The notes: generated by a model from the sequence alone, not told the origin. A DNA stretch of 64,000 bases from Streptomyces sennicomposti (GCF_019890635.1 NZ_JAIOAB010000019.1:1-64000), one strand, 5' to 3'. Positions 1 through 8,736 are shown, counted from the stretch's first letter. Numbers and translations are program-made.

Positions 1-108
1 GGGGGGGGGGGCTGGGGGTGGGGGGGGGGGGGGGGGCGCCGCGGGGGGGGGGGGGCGGGGCTTGGGGGCGGGCCCCGTTCCGCACGGGGGCGGGGGGGGG
101 GGGGGCGA
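1..108. repeat. Extreme poly-G tract
   Basis: The first ~108 bases are almost only G, in runs broken by single C, T or A bases. This lies just downstream of the RNase D stop codon, so on the transcribed strand it is poly-C. No gene is supported here; the apparent reading frame from 62 to 460 is Gly-rich noise antisense to rnd. The tract could form G-quadruplexes, or it could be a sequencing or assembly error at a homopolymer. Confidence 0.8.
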
Positions 109-162
109 TGCGCCCGTACCTCAGGCGCAGGGGGCGGAGGCCCCCGGGCCCACGGTGGGGCG

Positions 163-1458
163 CTACGCGTCCGTCGGCTCGCCTGTCAGGGCCGTGACCA
201 GGGGCGGCGTCACCTGGTTGATCTGCCACGGGCGGGCGCCCAGCGCGGCCAGGGCCGCGGCGACCGAGTCCGCGTCCGCCGGCTTCGGGGGCTCCCAGCA
301 CAGGCGGCGGACGGTGTCCGGGGAGACGAGGTTCTCCTGGGGCATGTTCAGCCGCTCGGCCAGCGCCGTGACGGCCGCGCGGGCCGCGGAGAGCCGGGCC
401 GCGGCGGCCGGGTCCTTGTCCGCCCACGCCCGCGGCGGCGGGGGACCGGTCACCGGCTGACCCGGCTGCGGCAGCCCCGACTCGGGCAGCGCACGGGCCC
501 GGTCCACCGCCGCCTGCCACTGCTCCAGCTGGCGGCGGCCGACCCGGTGCCCGAAGCCGTTCAGCGCGGCGAGCGCGTGCACGTTGGGCGGCAGGGCGAG
601 GGCGGCCTCCACGATGGCCGCGTCCGAGAGCACCTTGCCCGGCGACACGTCCCGCCGCTGCGCGATCCGGTCCCGCAGCTGCCACAGCTCCCGTACGACG
701 GCCAGCTGCCGCCGGCGCCGCACCTTGTGCATGCCGGACGTACGCCGCCACGGCTCCTTGCGCGGCTCGGGCGGCGGCGCGGACGCGATGGCGTGGAACT
801 CCTGCAGGGCCCACTCCAGCTTGCCCTGCCGGTCCAGCTCCTTCTCCAGCGCGTCGCGCAGGTCGACGAGGAGTTCCACGTCGAGGGCGGCGTAGCGCAG
901 CCAGGGCTCGGGCAGCGGCCGGGTGGACCAGTCGACGGCGGAGTGGCCCTTCTCCAGGACGAAGCCGAGGACGTTCTCGACCATCGCGCCGAGTCCGACC
1001 CGGGGGAACCCGGCCAGCCGGCCGGCCAGCTCGGTGTCGAACAGGCTGGTGGGCACCATGCCTATCTCGCGCAGGCACGGCAGGTCCTGAGTGGCGGCGT
1101 GCAGCACCCACTCGGCGCCGGACAGCGCCTCGCCGAGGGCGGAGAGGTCGGGACAGGCGACGGGGTCTATCAGCGCCGTCCCCGCGCCCTCGCGGCGCAG
1201 CTGCACCAGATAGGCGCGCTGGCCGTAGCGGTAGCCGGAGGCGCGCTCGGCGTCCACGGCGACGGGACCCGAGCCGGCGGCGAACGCCGCGACGGCCCGG
1301 TCGAGCGCGTCGGCGTCGGCGATCACGGGCGGAATGCCCTCGCGCGGTTCGAGCAGCGGAATCGGCGCCCCCGTGTCAGAAGTTCCGCCGTCGTCCGGAG
1401 GGGCGCCTCCGGTGGTTCGCAGTGAGCTGTCTGCTGCGGTTTCTTGGGCGTCGGTCAC
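163..1458 (-). CDS. rnd: Ribonuclease D family 3'-5' exoribonuclease with HRDC domain
   Basis: A 431-residue protein of the DEDD exonuclease family. Exo motifs are visible in order: VDAE near residues 67-70, the TQDL segment near 120 in place of the usual N-x-x-x-D motif, and YAALDVELL (Y-x3-D type) near 195. A helical HRDC-like domain follows at about 240-320. The family trims structured RNA 3' ends, classically tRNA precursors, with divalent metal; the role in this organism is inferred. The start is GTG (V-T-D-A-Q) with a weak ribosome site. The N-terminal ~35 residues are low-complexity and the catalytic domain begins near residue 45. It is transcribed away from whiI and appears monocistronic. 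A long imperfect palindrome lies just upstream of its start. Confidence 0.88.
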   Translation of the reverse strand: MTDAQETAADSSLRTTGGAPPDDGGTSDTGAPIPLLEPREGIPPVIADADALDRAVAAFAAGSGPVAVDAERASGYRYGQRAYLVQLRREGAGTALIDPVACPDLSALGEALSGAEWVLHAATQDLPCLREIGMVPTSLFDTELAGRLAGFPRVGLGAMVENVLGFVLEKGHSAVDWSTRPLPEPWLRYAALDVELLVDLRDALEKELDRQGKLEWALQEFHAIASAPPPEPRKEPWRRTSGMHKVRRRRQLAVVRELWQLRDRIAQRRDVSPGKVLSDAAIVEAALALPPNVHALAALNGFGHRVGRRQLEQWQAAVDRARALPESGLPQPGQPVTGPPPPRAWADKDPAAAARLSAARAAVTALAERLNMPQENLVSPDTVRRLCWEPPKPADADSVAAALAALGARPWQINQVTPPLVTALTGEPTDA

Positions 1459-1482
1459 CTGTCAAGGGTATCCGTGGATGGA

Positions 1483-1520
1483 CGGCGCCCGCCGACGGAA
1501 CGTTCCGTCGACGGGCGCCG
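1483..1520 (-). promoter_or_regulatory. 19-bp near-perfect palindrome in the rnd leader
   Basis: Arms 1483-1501 and 1502-1520 are reverse complements with a single mismatch and no spacer. The dyad lies 25-62 nt upstream of the rnd GTG start, so it is more likely a leader hairpin or operator than the terminator of whiI, whose stop is 265 nt away. The rest of the 1459-1784 interval shows no gene and no clear promoter match. Confidence 0.45.
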
Positions 1521-1784
1521 GGGGGTCGTAAACCGGTCAGGTCGTTGATGCGTCCGGTTCACGGCCGGGACTGGAAAGACGGGGCCGGCGCCTCATGGGG
1601 ACAGTGCGCGGCAAGGCGGTCGGGCAGGGCGTCGGACGTGTGGCGAACGGATGACGGACGGCGGGCGGACGGGTCGTGGAGCGGGCGGCGGGGCGTCGGA
1701 GGAGCGTTCGCGCCGCGGTGGGGAGGGGGCGGCGAGAGCGCCGGCGCCGGTACCGGCAATCGGGTGGGGGGAGGGGATCGGAGA

Positions 1785-2441
1785 TCAGTGGATGATGCCG
1801 GTGCGCAGGGCGACGGCGACCATTCCCGCGCGGTCCCCGGTGCCGAGCTTGCGGGCGATCCGGGCGAGGTGGCTCTTGACGGTCAGCGCCGACAGTCCCA
1901 TCGAGACGCCGATCGCCTTGTTCGACTGGCCTTCGGCGACCAGCCGCAGCACCTCGACCTCACGGCCGGACAGCTCGCGGTAGCCGCCCGGGTGGCTCGG
2001 GGCACCCGGGGGGCGGCGGTGCAGACGGGCGGCGCCGATGGGGGCGGCGCCCGGGCGGGCGGGGAGCCCGACGTTGGTGCGGGTGCCGGTGACGACGTAG
2101 CCCTTCACACCGCCCGCGAGGGCGTTGCGCACGGCGCCGATGTCGTCGGCGGCGGACAGGGCCAGCCCGTTGGGCCAGCCGGCGGCGCGGGTCTCGGACA
2201 GCAGGGTCAGCCCGGAACCGTCGGGCAGATGAACGTCGGCGACGCAGATGTCGCGCGGGTTGCCGATGCGGGGGCGGGCCTCCGCGACGGACGACGCCTC
2301 GATGACGTCACGGACTCCGAGCGCCCACAGATGACGGGTGACGGTGGACCGGACGCGCGGGTCCGCCACGACGACCATGGCGGTCGGCTTGTTCGGGCGG
2401 TAGGCGACCAGGCTTGCGGGCTGCTCGAGGAGAACGGACAC
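1785..2441 (-). CDS. whiI: WhiI-type atypical response regulator (sporulation)
   Basis: A 218-residue regulator with an N-terminal receiver fold (about 18-130) and a C-terminal LuxR/NarL helix-turn-helix (about 152-216, motif LSGREVEVLRLVAEGQSNK). The receiver is atypical: the acidic pair after strand 1 is A-D (VVVADPRV) instead of D-D, the conserved Lys position reads T (GYVVTGT), while the phospho-acceptor-type Asp in ADVHLPDGSG is present. This pocket is what is described for Streptomyces WhiI, which works in late sporulation and can act with BldM as a heterodimer. The GTG start has a strong AGGAGG five bases upstream. A sigma-WhiG-like promoter lies about 80 nt upstream and hemE is nearby, supporting the assignment. 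Confidence 0.85.
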   Translation of the reverse strand: MSVLLEQPASLVAYRPNKPTAMVVVADPRVRSTVTRHLWALGVRDVIEASSVAEARPRIGNPRDICVADVHLPDGSGLTLLSETRAAGWPNGLALSAADDIGAVRNALAGGVKGYVVTGTRTNVGLPARPGAAPIGAARLHRRPPGAPSHPGGYRELSGREVEVLRLVAEGQSNKAIGVSMGLSALTVKSHLARIARKLGTGDRAGMVAVALRTGIIH

Positions 2442-2522
2442 CAGGCCTCCTGGGGGGTGGGGGACGGGGCCGGCTTGTGGGGGGTCAAGCCGGTACGAAC
2501 CGTGCTTGCAAGGTCACAGTCG

Positions 2523-2550
2523 TTTTCGGCACCAAACCTGTTGTCCTTTA
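2523..2550 (-). promoter_or_regulatory. Sigma-WhiG-type promoter of whiI
   Basis: Read on the minus strand, TAAA (2550-2547), 16 nt, then GCCGAAAA (2530-2523). The flagellar-type sigma-WhiG consensus is TAAA-N14-16-GCCGATAA, so only one position differs. The whiI promoter is known to depend on sigma-WhiG in S. coelicolor; applying that here is inference. The rest of 2551-2816 holds a comparatively AT-rich stretch and no gene. Confidence 0.65.
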
Positions 2551-2816
2551 GAGAATGATCACGATCTGGTGAGTAACAATGCGAGCAATTCGGACACACT
2601 GTCGATCATCCGAAGGTCGAATCGGTTCACTCAGGGCCGTTCGGGGTCGCTACATGTCCGAAAGTGGTCGTATCGACAAAGTGACGGCAAGGAACGGGTA
2701 AGACCCGCACGGCCGTGCCGGGCGGTACCGCGCGGTCGTCCCCGAAGCGCCTCCCGGCGGCAGGCGACAGCGGCTCCCGGCGGCGGGCGACAGCGACTTC
2801 CGGGCGGCCGGAGACA

Positions 2817-2856
2817 GCACTCGGCCCGGACGGAAGATCCCGTCCGGGCCGAGTGC
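2817..2856 (-). terminator. 17-bp perfect hairpin after the DUF3000 gene
   Basis: Arms 2817-2833 and 2840-2856 are perfectly complementary around the loop AAGATC. It sits 65-105 nt downstream of the DUF3000 stop codon and should end that transcript before whiI. There is no T-run, as is usual for actinobacterial terminators. Confidence 0.75.
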
Positions 2857-2900
2857 GTGAGTACGTAAGTGCGTGAGTACGCGAGTGCGTGAGTGCGTGA
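2852..2900. repeat. Short octamer tandem repeat (GAGTGCGT/GAGTACGT)
   Basis: About six degenerate copies of an 8-bp unit GAGT(G/A)CGT run head to tail between the DUF3000 stop and its terminator hairpin. The first copy overlaps the right arm of the hairpin. No coding function is evident. Confidence 0.7.
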
Positions 2901-2921
2901 AGGAAGGAGCCTGCGCCGCGC

Positions 2922-3596
2922 TCAGCGCGACTGGGGACCGCGCCGCTGCGGCAGCGTCACCACCGAGGCGTCGCCCGGCCCGGCCGGCGGCAGACCGGCG
3001 ACCTGGGCGAGCAGATCCGACCAGGCGGCCAGGTGCGCCCCGGCGTCCGGCACCCCGCCGAGCCCCTCGCGCGGCGTCCAGGAGGCGCGGATCTCGATCT
3101 GCGAGGCCGCCGGCCGCGCCGCGAGCCCGCCGAAGTAGTGCGAGCTCGCCCGCGTCACGGTGCCGCTCGGCTCGCCGTACGTCAGCCCGCGCGCCTGCAG
3201 CGCCCCGGTCAGCCAGGACCAGCACACCTCCGGCAGCAGCGGATCGGCGGCCATCTCCGGCTCCAGCTCCGCGCGCACCAGGGTGACCAGCCGGAACGTG
3301 CCCCGCCAGGCGTCGTGCCCGGCCGGGTCGTGCAGCAGCACCAGCCTGCCGTCCGCGAGGTCCTGCTCGCCGTCCACGACGGCGGCCTCCAGCGCGTACG
3401 CGAACGGCGCGAGCCGCTTGGGCGGCGGCACCGGCTCGATCTCCACCTGCGGCCGCAGCCGCGCGGCCCTCAGCGCCTCCACGGCCGCCCGGAAGGGCAA
3501 CGGGGCCTCGTCCGCCCTGTTCGCATGCGCGTCCCCCTCCTTCGCGTCGTCCATTCCGCCAGCGCCGTCCGACAGTCGTCCCTGAGCCGCAGCCAT
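2922..3596 (-). CDS. DUF3000 family protein of unknown function
   Basis: A 224-residue protein of an actinobacterial family known only as DUF3000. The conserved body runs from about residue 30 ([11 protein letters not shown]) to the end, with recognisable stretches such as [28 protein letters not shown] and [20 protein letters not shown]. No signal peptide, membrane segment or catalytic motif is seen. I chose the ATG giving MAAAQG; an internal ATG at 3554 (MDDAKEG) is also possible and neither has a clear ribosome site. It diverges from hemE with 126 bp between them, an arrangement that seems conserved in Streptomyces. A strong hairpin follows its stop codon. Confidence 0.8.
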   Translation of the reverse strand: MAAAQGRLSDGAGGMDDAKEGDAHANRADEAPLPFRAAVEALRAARLRPQVEIEPVPPPKRLAPFAYALEAAVVDGEQDLADGRLVLLHDPAGHDAWRGTFRLVTLVRAELEPEMAADPLLPEVCWSWLTGALQARGLTYGEPSGTVTRASSHYFGGLAARPAASQIEIRASWTPREGLGGVPDAGAHLAAWSDLLAQVAGLPPAGPGDASVVTLPQRRGPQSR

Positions 3597-3722
3597 GCCG
3601 GGAAGATTAAGGGGAACGACGCCTTCGTGCAGGGCAAGACACCCCGCCGTGCCCGCCGACGCCGCCCCGGGGGCCCGACACCGCTGCCGTCGCGCCCCCG
3701 CGGTCGTGGGAGACTTGCCACC

Positions 3723-4793
3723 GTGAGTGCCAACGAGACGCATGCCGGCCACCAGCCGCCGACCGCCACCTACGACTCCGCCTTCCTCAAGGCGTGCCGG
3801 CGTGAGCCCGTGCCGCACACCCCCGTGTGGTTCATGCGGCAGGCCGGCCGCTCGCTGCCGGAGTACCGCAAGGTGCGCGAGGGCATCGGCATGCTGGAGT
3901 CCTGCGCGCGCCCCGAGCTGGCCGCCGAGATCACCCTCCAGCCGGTCCGCCGGCACGACGTGGACGCGGCGATCTACTTCAGCGACATCGTCGTGCCGCT
4001 GAAGGCCATCGGCGTCGAGCTGGACATCAAGCCCGGCGTCGGCCCCGTCGTCGAGCGCCCCTTCCGCACCCGCGAGGACCTGGCCCGGCTGCGCGACCTC
4101 ACCCCCGAGGACGTCCCCTACGTCACCGAGGCGATCGGCCTGCTCACGGCCGAACTCGGCGCCACCCCGCTGATCGGCTTCGCCGGCGCCCCCTTCACCC
4201 TGGCGAGCTACCTCGTGGAGGGCGGCCCGTCGCGGACGTACGAGAACGCCAAGGCGATGATGTACGGCGACCCGCAGCTGTGGGCCGACCTGCTGGACCG
4301 GCTCGCCGCGATCACGGCCGGCTTCCTGAAGGTGCAGATCGAGGCCGGCGCGAGCGCCGTGCAGCTCTTCGACTCCTGGGCCGGCGCCCTCGCCCCCGCC
4401 GACTACCGCCGCTCGGTGCTGCCCGCCTCCGCGAAGGTCTTCGAGGCCGTCGCCGGCTACGGCGTGCCCCGCATCCACTTCGGCGTCGGCACCGGCGAGC
4501 TGCTCAGCCTGATGGGCGAGGCCGGCGCGGACGTCGTCGGCGTGGACTGGCGGGTGCCGCTGGACGAGGCCGTGCGCCGCGTCGGCCCCGGCAAGGCGCT
4601 CCAGGGCAACCTGGACCCGACCGTGCTGTTCGCCTCCCGCGAGGCCGTCGAGGCCAAGACCCGCGAGGTGCTGGAGGCCGCCGCCGGTCTGGAGGGCCAT
4701 GTGTTCAACCTCGGCCACGGCGTGATGCCGGCCACCGACCCGGACGCGCTCACCCGCCTCGTGGCGTACGTGCACGAGCACACCGCCCGCTGA
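3723..4793 (+). CDS. hemE: Uroporphyrinogen III decarboxylase
   Basis: A 356-residue UroD. It decarboxylates the four acetate side chains of uroporphyrinogen III to give coproporphyrinogen III, in the cytoplasm, without cofactor. The family signature is clear: [16 protein letters not shown] near residue 31, [13 protein letters not shown] near 150, and QLFDSWAG and [10 protein letters not shown] further on. Length is normal. The start is GTG (V-S-A-N-E-T). Later haem genes hemG and hemQ lie 28 kb downstream, so haem synthesis genes flank the siderophore block. The 3' end carries a 27-bp tandem duplication that repeats the stop codon. Confidence 0.95.
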   Translation: MSANETHAGHQPPTATYDSAFLKACRREPVPHTPVWFMRQAGRSLPEYRKVREGIGMLESCARPELAAEITLQPVRRHDVDAAIYFSDIVVPLKAIGVELDIKPGVGPVVERPFRTREDLARLRDLTPEDVPYVTEAIGLLTAELGATPLIGFAGAPFTLASYLVEGGPSRTYENAKAMMYGDPQLWADLLDRLAAITAGFLKVQIEAGASAVQLFDSWAGALAPADYRRSVLPASAKVFEAVAGYGVPRIHFGVGTGELLSLMGEAGADVVGVDWRVPLDEAVRRVGPGKALQGNLDPTVLFASREAVEAKTREVLEAAAGLEGHVFNLGHGVMPATDPDALTRLVAYVHEHTAR

Positions 4794-4825
4794 GGCGCGC
4801 ACGAGCACACCGCCCGCTGAGGCGC
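4772..4825 (+). repeat. 27-bp perfect tandem duplication across the hemE stop codon
   Basis: Positions 4772-4798 and 4799-4825 are identical. The first copy holds the last six codons and TGA of hemE, the second repeats them in frame because 27 is a multiple of 3, so a second in-frame TGA follows. Similar stop-straddling repeats occur at several other genes in the window. Confidence 0.95.
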
Positions 4826-4844
4826 GCCGGACCCACACGTGTGA

Positions 4845-4878
4845 CCCGGGCGGGCGGTCCGCCGACCGCCCGCCCGGG
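4845..4878. terminator. 14-bp perfect hairpin between hemE and the chitinase gene
   Basis: Arms 4845-4858 and 4865-4878 pair perfectly around the loop CCGCCG. It lies between two convergent genes and could serve both. Confidence 0.8.
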
Positions 4879-4973
4879 AGCCGTTCACGCCGCGGGCGCT
4901 GCCGTGCGCGGCGCCGGGACCGCCGTACGGGGTGCGAAGACCGCCGTACGCGCCGTCCGGCGCCGTCGCCGGG

Positions 4974-7313
4974 TCACTTCAGCCCGTCGTTCAGCGCGGT
5001 CATCAGCTGACCGCTCGGGGTGTCGCCGGACATCTCCCAGACGAAGCCGCCCAGCAGCCCCTTGGACTTGATCCAGGCCGTCTTCTTCCCGATCGACCAG
5101 GCGTCGTCGAACGTCCACCACTGGCCGCCCGGACCGGTGTAGCCGTACGTCGAGACGGACTGCTCGTCGTGGCGGACGGTCATCGACGGGAAGCTGGTGA
5201 TCAGGTTGTTGTAGCCGCGCACCCCGGCCTCGGTGTCGAACTGGCCGGGCGCCGCGCCGTTCGCGGCCTGCCACTCACCGGCCGCCCCGCCGTCGGCCAC
5301 ACCCTGCCAGCCGCGCCCGTAGAACGGGAAACCCACCGTCAGCTTGCGGGGGTTGACCCCGGCGTCGAGATACACCTTGATCGCGTCCTCGATGCTGAAG
5401 TGGAAGGGGTACGGGTCCTGCGCGTCGGCGTACAGGTTGGAGCCGTGGCCGGTGCGGCCGGGCTCCCACGAGTTGTCGCTGCCGGCGCCGTGGAAGTCGT
5501 AGCCCTGTACGTTCGCGTAGTCGAGCGAGTCGAAGATGCGGCCGAGGTCCCAGCCGGCGGAGATCTTCGCCGGGTCGGCCGGGGTGAACGCGGTCAGCAG
5601 CCGGTGTTCGCCGCCGAGCGCGTCGAGCTGCTTGCGGAACTCGGCCAGCAGCGCGGTCAGGTTGGCCTTGTCCTGGGCGCCGTAGTGGTTGCCCGGGTGG
5701 CCTTCGGAGCCGGGCCACTCCCAGTCGATGTCGATGCCGTCGAAGATGCCGGCGGCCGTGCCGGGGCCGCCCGCGCCGTTGTAGACGGGCAGATCTCCCT
5801 TGATCCACACGTCGACGCAGGACTTGACGAACTTCTCCCGCGAGGCCTGGGTGGCGGCGGCGTCCGAGAAGAACTTCGAGTACGTCCAGCCGCCGAGCGA
5901 CACCACGACCTTCAGCTTGGGGTACTTGGCCTTGAGCTTCTTCAACTGGTTGAGGTTGCCGCGCAGTTTGCCCCAGCCGTCGTCGGCGACGCCGTCCACC
6001 GACTGGTCGGCCGACATGGGGCGCGCGTAGTCGGCGTCCGCGTCGCCCGCGCCGGTGCCCTCGTCGGGGTCCTGCGGGTTGGCGGAGACGCCCTTGGTCA
6101 CCCCGGCCTGGCAGGTGAGGTTGGTCGGATCGAGGTTCTCGAAGGCGTAGTTGACCACGTCGAGCTTGGCCGCGGCGCCCGAGGTGTCGAGGTTCTTCAC
6201 GAAGTACTGGCGGCCGTAGATGCCCCACTGCGCGAAGTAGCCCACCTTGAGCTGCTTGCCCGCCCCGGCCACGTCGTCGGTGGTGGCGGTCACCGCGTCG
6301 GAGGCCGCCGAGGAGTTGTCGGCGGTGTCGCGGGCCTTGACGGTGAAGGTGTAGGCGGTGGCGGGGGAGAGGCCGTCGACGGTGGCCGCCGTGGTGTCCG
6401 CGCCGACCGTCCTGACCAGCGTGGTTCCGCGGTAGACGTCGTAGGCGGCCACGGCCACGTTGTCGGTGGACTTGTCCCAGGCCAGGCCGACGCTGGAGGA
6501 CGTCTTGCCGGTGACACGCGGATTGCCGGGCGCGGTCGGCGGCGTCGGGTCGGTCGCCGGGTCCACGGTTTTCACGGTGAGCGGGGCGCTCGCCGGCCCG
6601 GTGTTCCCGCGGGTGTCCTTCGCGCGCACGGTGAACGTGTAACTCGTCGCCGGGGTGAGGCCGTTGACGGTGGCCGAGGTGCCGGTCGCGGTGGCCACGA
6701 CGGTGGTGCCGCTGAGGACTTCGTAGGAGGCGACGTCGTGGTCGCCGCCCTGCGCCGCCGTCCAGTTCAGGGCGACCGAGTGCGCGGTGACCGCGGTCGC
6801 CTTCGGCGTGCCGGGCGCGGTCGGCGGGACGTCGGGGGTGCCGTCGCACTTGTCGCCGTTGACGGTGCAGCCCGTCGGGGCGCCGATCGGTCCGTTGGCG
6901 ATGAACCAGTAGCTGTACGGCTCGGTGCTGCCGCCGGCCGGGACGTTCGCGTTGTAGAAGGCGTTCTTCACGGTGACGTGCCGCCCGGAGACGGTCGCGT
7001 CGCCGTTGTAGTGGCCGGTCACCGAGACCCCGGCCGGGAGGTCGAACTCCAGGCTCCAGCCGCTGACGGCGGCCGCACCGGAGTTGTGGACGACGTATGT
7101 GCCCTTCCACCAGGAGCCGTTGTCCTGGGTGGTGAAGGTCGCCGTCAGGGTTCCGGCCGCGTGGGCGGGCGCGGCGAGGGCGGTGAGCAGCGCGAGCGGC
7201 AGCAGCAGTGCGGTGCCGAGGGCGGTGAGGAATGTGGTGCGCGGGCGTCCGAGCGACGTGGTGCGCGGGCGTCCGAGCGCCGTCGCGGGTAGTGGTCTGC
7301 GCCGGTGGAACAT
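4974..7313 (-). CDS. Secreted GH18 chitinase with CBM2-like and two FN3 domains
   Basis: A 779-residue exported chitinase. Order: Arg-rich signal peptide ending ...APAHA near residue 52; CBM2-like binding module (about 52-155, with conserved Trp residues and a terminal Cys pair); two fibronectin-III domains (about 163-250 and 262-345); GH18 catalytic domain from about 357 to the end. The GH18 motif DGIDIDWEW places the catalytic acid at Glu532. The family cleaves chitin beta-1,4 bonds through an oxazolinium intermediate. The signal-peptide n-region contains a duplicated LGRPRTT segment from a 24-bp DNA duplication near 7239-7286, giving an unusually long leader. Two DasR-like boxes lie about 100-150 bp upstream, so induction by chitin and repression through DasR are likely. 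Confidence 0.92.
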   Translation of the reverse strand: MFHRRRPLPATALGRPRTTSLGRPRTTFLTALGTALLLPLALLTALAAPAHAAGTLTATFTTQDNGSWWKGTYVVHNSGAAAVSGWSLEFDLPAGVSVTGHYNGDATVSGRHVTVKNAFYNANVPAGGSTEPYSYWFIANGPIGAPTGCTVNGDKCDGTPDVPPTAPGTPKATAVTAHSVALNWTAAQGGDHDVASYEVLSGTTVVATATGTSATVNGLTPATSYTFTVRAKDTRGNTGPASAPLTVKTVDPATDPTPPTAPGNPRVTGKTSSSVGLAWDKSTDNVAVAAYDVYRGTTLVRTVGADTTAATVDGLSPATAYTFTVKARDTADNSSAASDAVTATTDDVAGAGKQLKVGYFAQWGIYGRQYFVKNLDTSGAAAKLDVVNYAFENLDPTNLTCQAGVTKGVSANPQDPDEGTGAGDADADYARPMSADQSVDGVADDGWGKLRGNLNQLKKLKAKYPKLKVVVSLGGWTYSKFFSDAAATQASREKFVKSCVDVWIKGDLPVYNGAGGPGTAAGIFDGIDIDWEWPGSEGHPGNHYGAQDKANLTALLAEFRKQLDALGGEHRLLTAFTPADPAKISAGWDLGRIFDSLDYANVQGYDFHGAGSDNSWEPGRTGHGSNLYADAQDPYPFHFSIEDAIKVYLDAGVNPRKLTVGFPFYGRGWQGVADGGAAGEWQAANGAAPGQFDTEAGVRGYNNLITSFPSMTVRHDEQSVSTYGYTGPGGQWWTFDDAWSIGKKTAWIKSKGLLGGFVWEMSGDTPSGQLMTALNDGLK

Positions 7314-7410
7314 GGCTCTCCCTGTCGTCGTGGGGTGGTACAGGGGTGAGGTGAACCGTGCGTGCGCGGTGTCCGTCTGGGTCTGTCTGGCGGAGCGCCC
7401 ACAACGTAGA

Positions 7411-7461
7411 AGGTCTGGACCAATGCGTCAACGGGTTCCGTGAGCCGATTGGTCGAGACCA
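7411..7461 (-). promoter_or_regulatory. Pair of DasR-like operators / chitinase direct repeats
   Basis: On the minus strand 7422-7411 reads TGGTCCAGACCT, which equals the 12-bp repeat known from Streptomyces chitinase promoters. A second element, TGGTCGAGACCA, is at 7450-7461. Both fit the DasR dre core TGGTCTAGACCA with one or two changes. They sit 98-148 bp upstream of the chitinase start, 39 bp apart. Confidence 0.8.
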
Positions 7462-7513
7462 CCGAATGGCCGAAAGTGGCCGTACGACGGGGGGAGTTGA
7501 CGTCGCTCATGCG

Positions 7514-7550
7514 CGGAGCCCGGCTCCCTGAAGGGGGAAGCCGGGCTCCG
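7514..7550 (-). terminator. 12-bp hairpin after the YncE-like gene
   Basis: Arms 7514-7525 and 7539-7550 are perfectly complementary. The hairpin lies about 50-85 nt past the stop codon of the beta-propeller gene and separates it from the chitinase promoter. Confidence 0.7.
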
Positions 7551-7598
7551 GTTCGGCCGTGCGGGGTGTCGGCCCCTGCGGTTCTGCGCTGCTGTGGC

Positions 7599-8675
7599 TC
7601 AGCGCGCGATACGGATGCGGTACGCCTGGTCCTGGCCCTCCGGGCCGGCGCCGGACTTGTCCACGACGTAGGCCGTGCCCTCGTCCACGGTGATGTGGTT
7701 CGGGTTGGCGCCGGTGGCCAGCGTCTCCACGACGACGCCCTTGCGCGGGTCGACCACCGACACGTCGGCGTCCGTGCGGTTGACCACGAGGACGCGGCCG
7801 GTGCGCGCGTCGGCGGCCACGGACAGCGCGCCCGCGCCCGTCGGGATGGTCTTGGCGACGGACTTCTTGCGCAGGTCGACCACGGAGACGGCGCCCGCGG
7901 CCTGGTCGGCGGCGTAGGCGGTGCGGCCGTCGGCGGACAGGGCCACCGAGATCGGGCCGTCGCCGGCCGGGATGAACACCGGGTCCTTGGCGAACGGGGA
8001 GACCGCGATCAGCCGGTCGCCGTTGAGGTCGGCCGCGTACACCGTGCCGGTGCGCTCGTTGACGGCGAGGCCGGCCGGGCCGGCGCCCTCGACGGTGACG
8101 CGCTTCTTCTCCTTGAAGGTGCGGGTGTCGAAGGCGACCACGCTGCCGTCGCCGAAGCCGCTGGCCCAGGCCAGGTTGTGGCGCTCGTCCACGACGACCT
8201 CGCGGGCGTGGGCGACGTTCGGCAGGGTCGCCAGGTGCTTGCCGGTGCGCTGGTCGTAGACGGCGACGGAGTTGTCGCGGGTGTTCGTCGTCCAGACGGT
8301 GTTGTGCTCGTCGTCCACGGCCACGCCGTAGACCGCCTCGACGGCGCCGGTGGCCGCGTCGGTGACCGGCGGCGTGTACGTCGCCTTCACCGCCAGGGTC
8401 TTCGGGTCCACCTTGAGCAGCGCCGAGGAGGACACCGGCGGGCGGCCCACAGCGGTGGTCGCCCACAGCACGTGGTTCCGCTCGGAGTACGCCGACTGGT
8501 AGAGGCCCTTGGCGAGCGGCGCCGAGGTGACGGTCGAGGTGGGGGCGGGCTTCTGCGGGTGGCCGGTGTGCGCGGAGGCGGTGCCGGTGAGCGCGAGCAC
8601 GCTGCCCGAGGCGAGGGCCACGGCGATGGCGCTGATACGGCGGACTCGGCGGACCTGGCGGGTGGCTGCGGACAT
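7599..8675 (-). CDS. Exported YncE-like beta-propeller protein, iron-box controlled
   Basis: A 358-residue secreted protein. A signal peptide ends near TASA-H (residue ~36). The rest is a run of YVTN/NHL-type blades, for example VYGVAVDDEHNTVWTTN, REVVVDERHNLAWASGFG, PISVALSADGRTAYAADQ and LSVAADARTGRVLVVNRT, roughly six to seven blades. No catalytic residues or haem motif are seen. E. coli YncE, of the same broad type, is Fur-repressed, and here an iron box lies 62-80 bp upstream of the ATG, which has an AAGGAG site. A role at the cell surface in iron stress is inferred only from regulation and from the neighbouring siderophore genes. Confidence 0.82.
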   Translation of the reverse strand: MSAATRQVRRVRRISAIAVALASGSVLALTGTASAHTGHPQKPAPTSTVTSAPLAKGLYQSAYSERNHVLWATTAVGRPPVSSSALLKVDPKTLAVKATYTPPVTDAATGAVEAVYGVAVDDEHNTVWTTNTRDNSVAVYDQRTGKHLATLPNVAHAREVVVDERHNLAWASGFGDGSVVAFDTRTFKEKKRVTVEGAGPAGLAVNERTGTVYAADLNGDRLIAVSPFAKDPVFIPAGDGPISVALSADGRTAYAADQAAGAVSVVDLRKKSVAKTIPTGAGALSVAADARTGRVLVVNRTDADVSVVDPRKGVVVETLATGANPNHITVDEGTAYVVDKSGAGPEGQDQAYRIRIAR

Positions 8676-8736
8676 GCTGCGTCGATCTCCTTGGGGTCAG
8701 GACCTCCCCACCAGGGGGAGGGGGACGACAATCAAC

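Noticed and set aside
62..460. Gly-rich plus-strand frame at the window start
   Set aside because: It arises from the poly-G tract and the antisense of rnd.
4932..7292. Long plus-strand open frame opposite the chitinase gene
   Set aside because: It is a by-product of high-GC codon bias; no family features, and the minus strand encodes a complete chitinase with signal peptide and domains.
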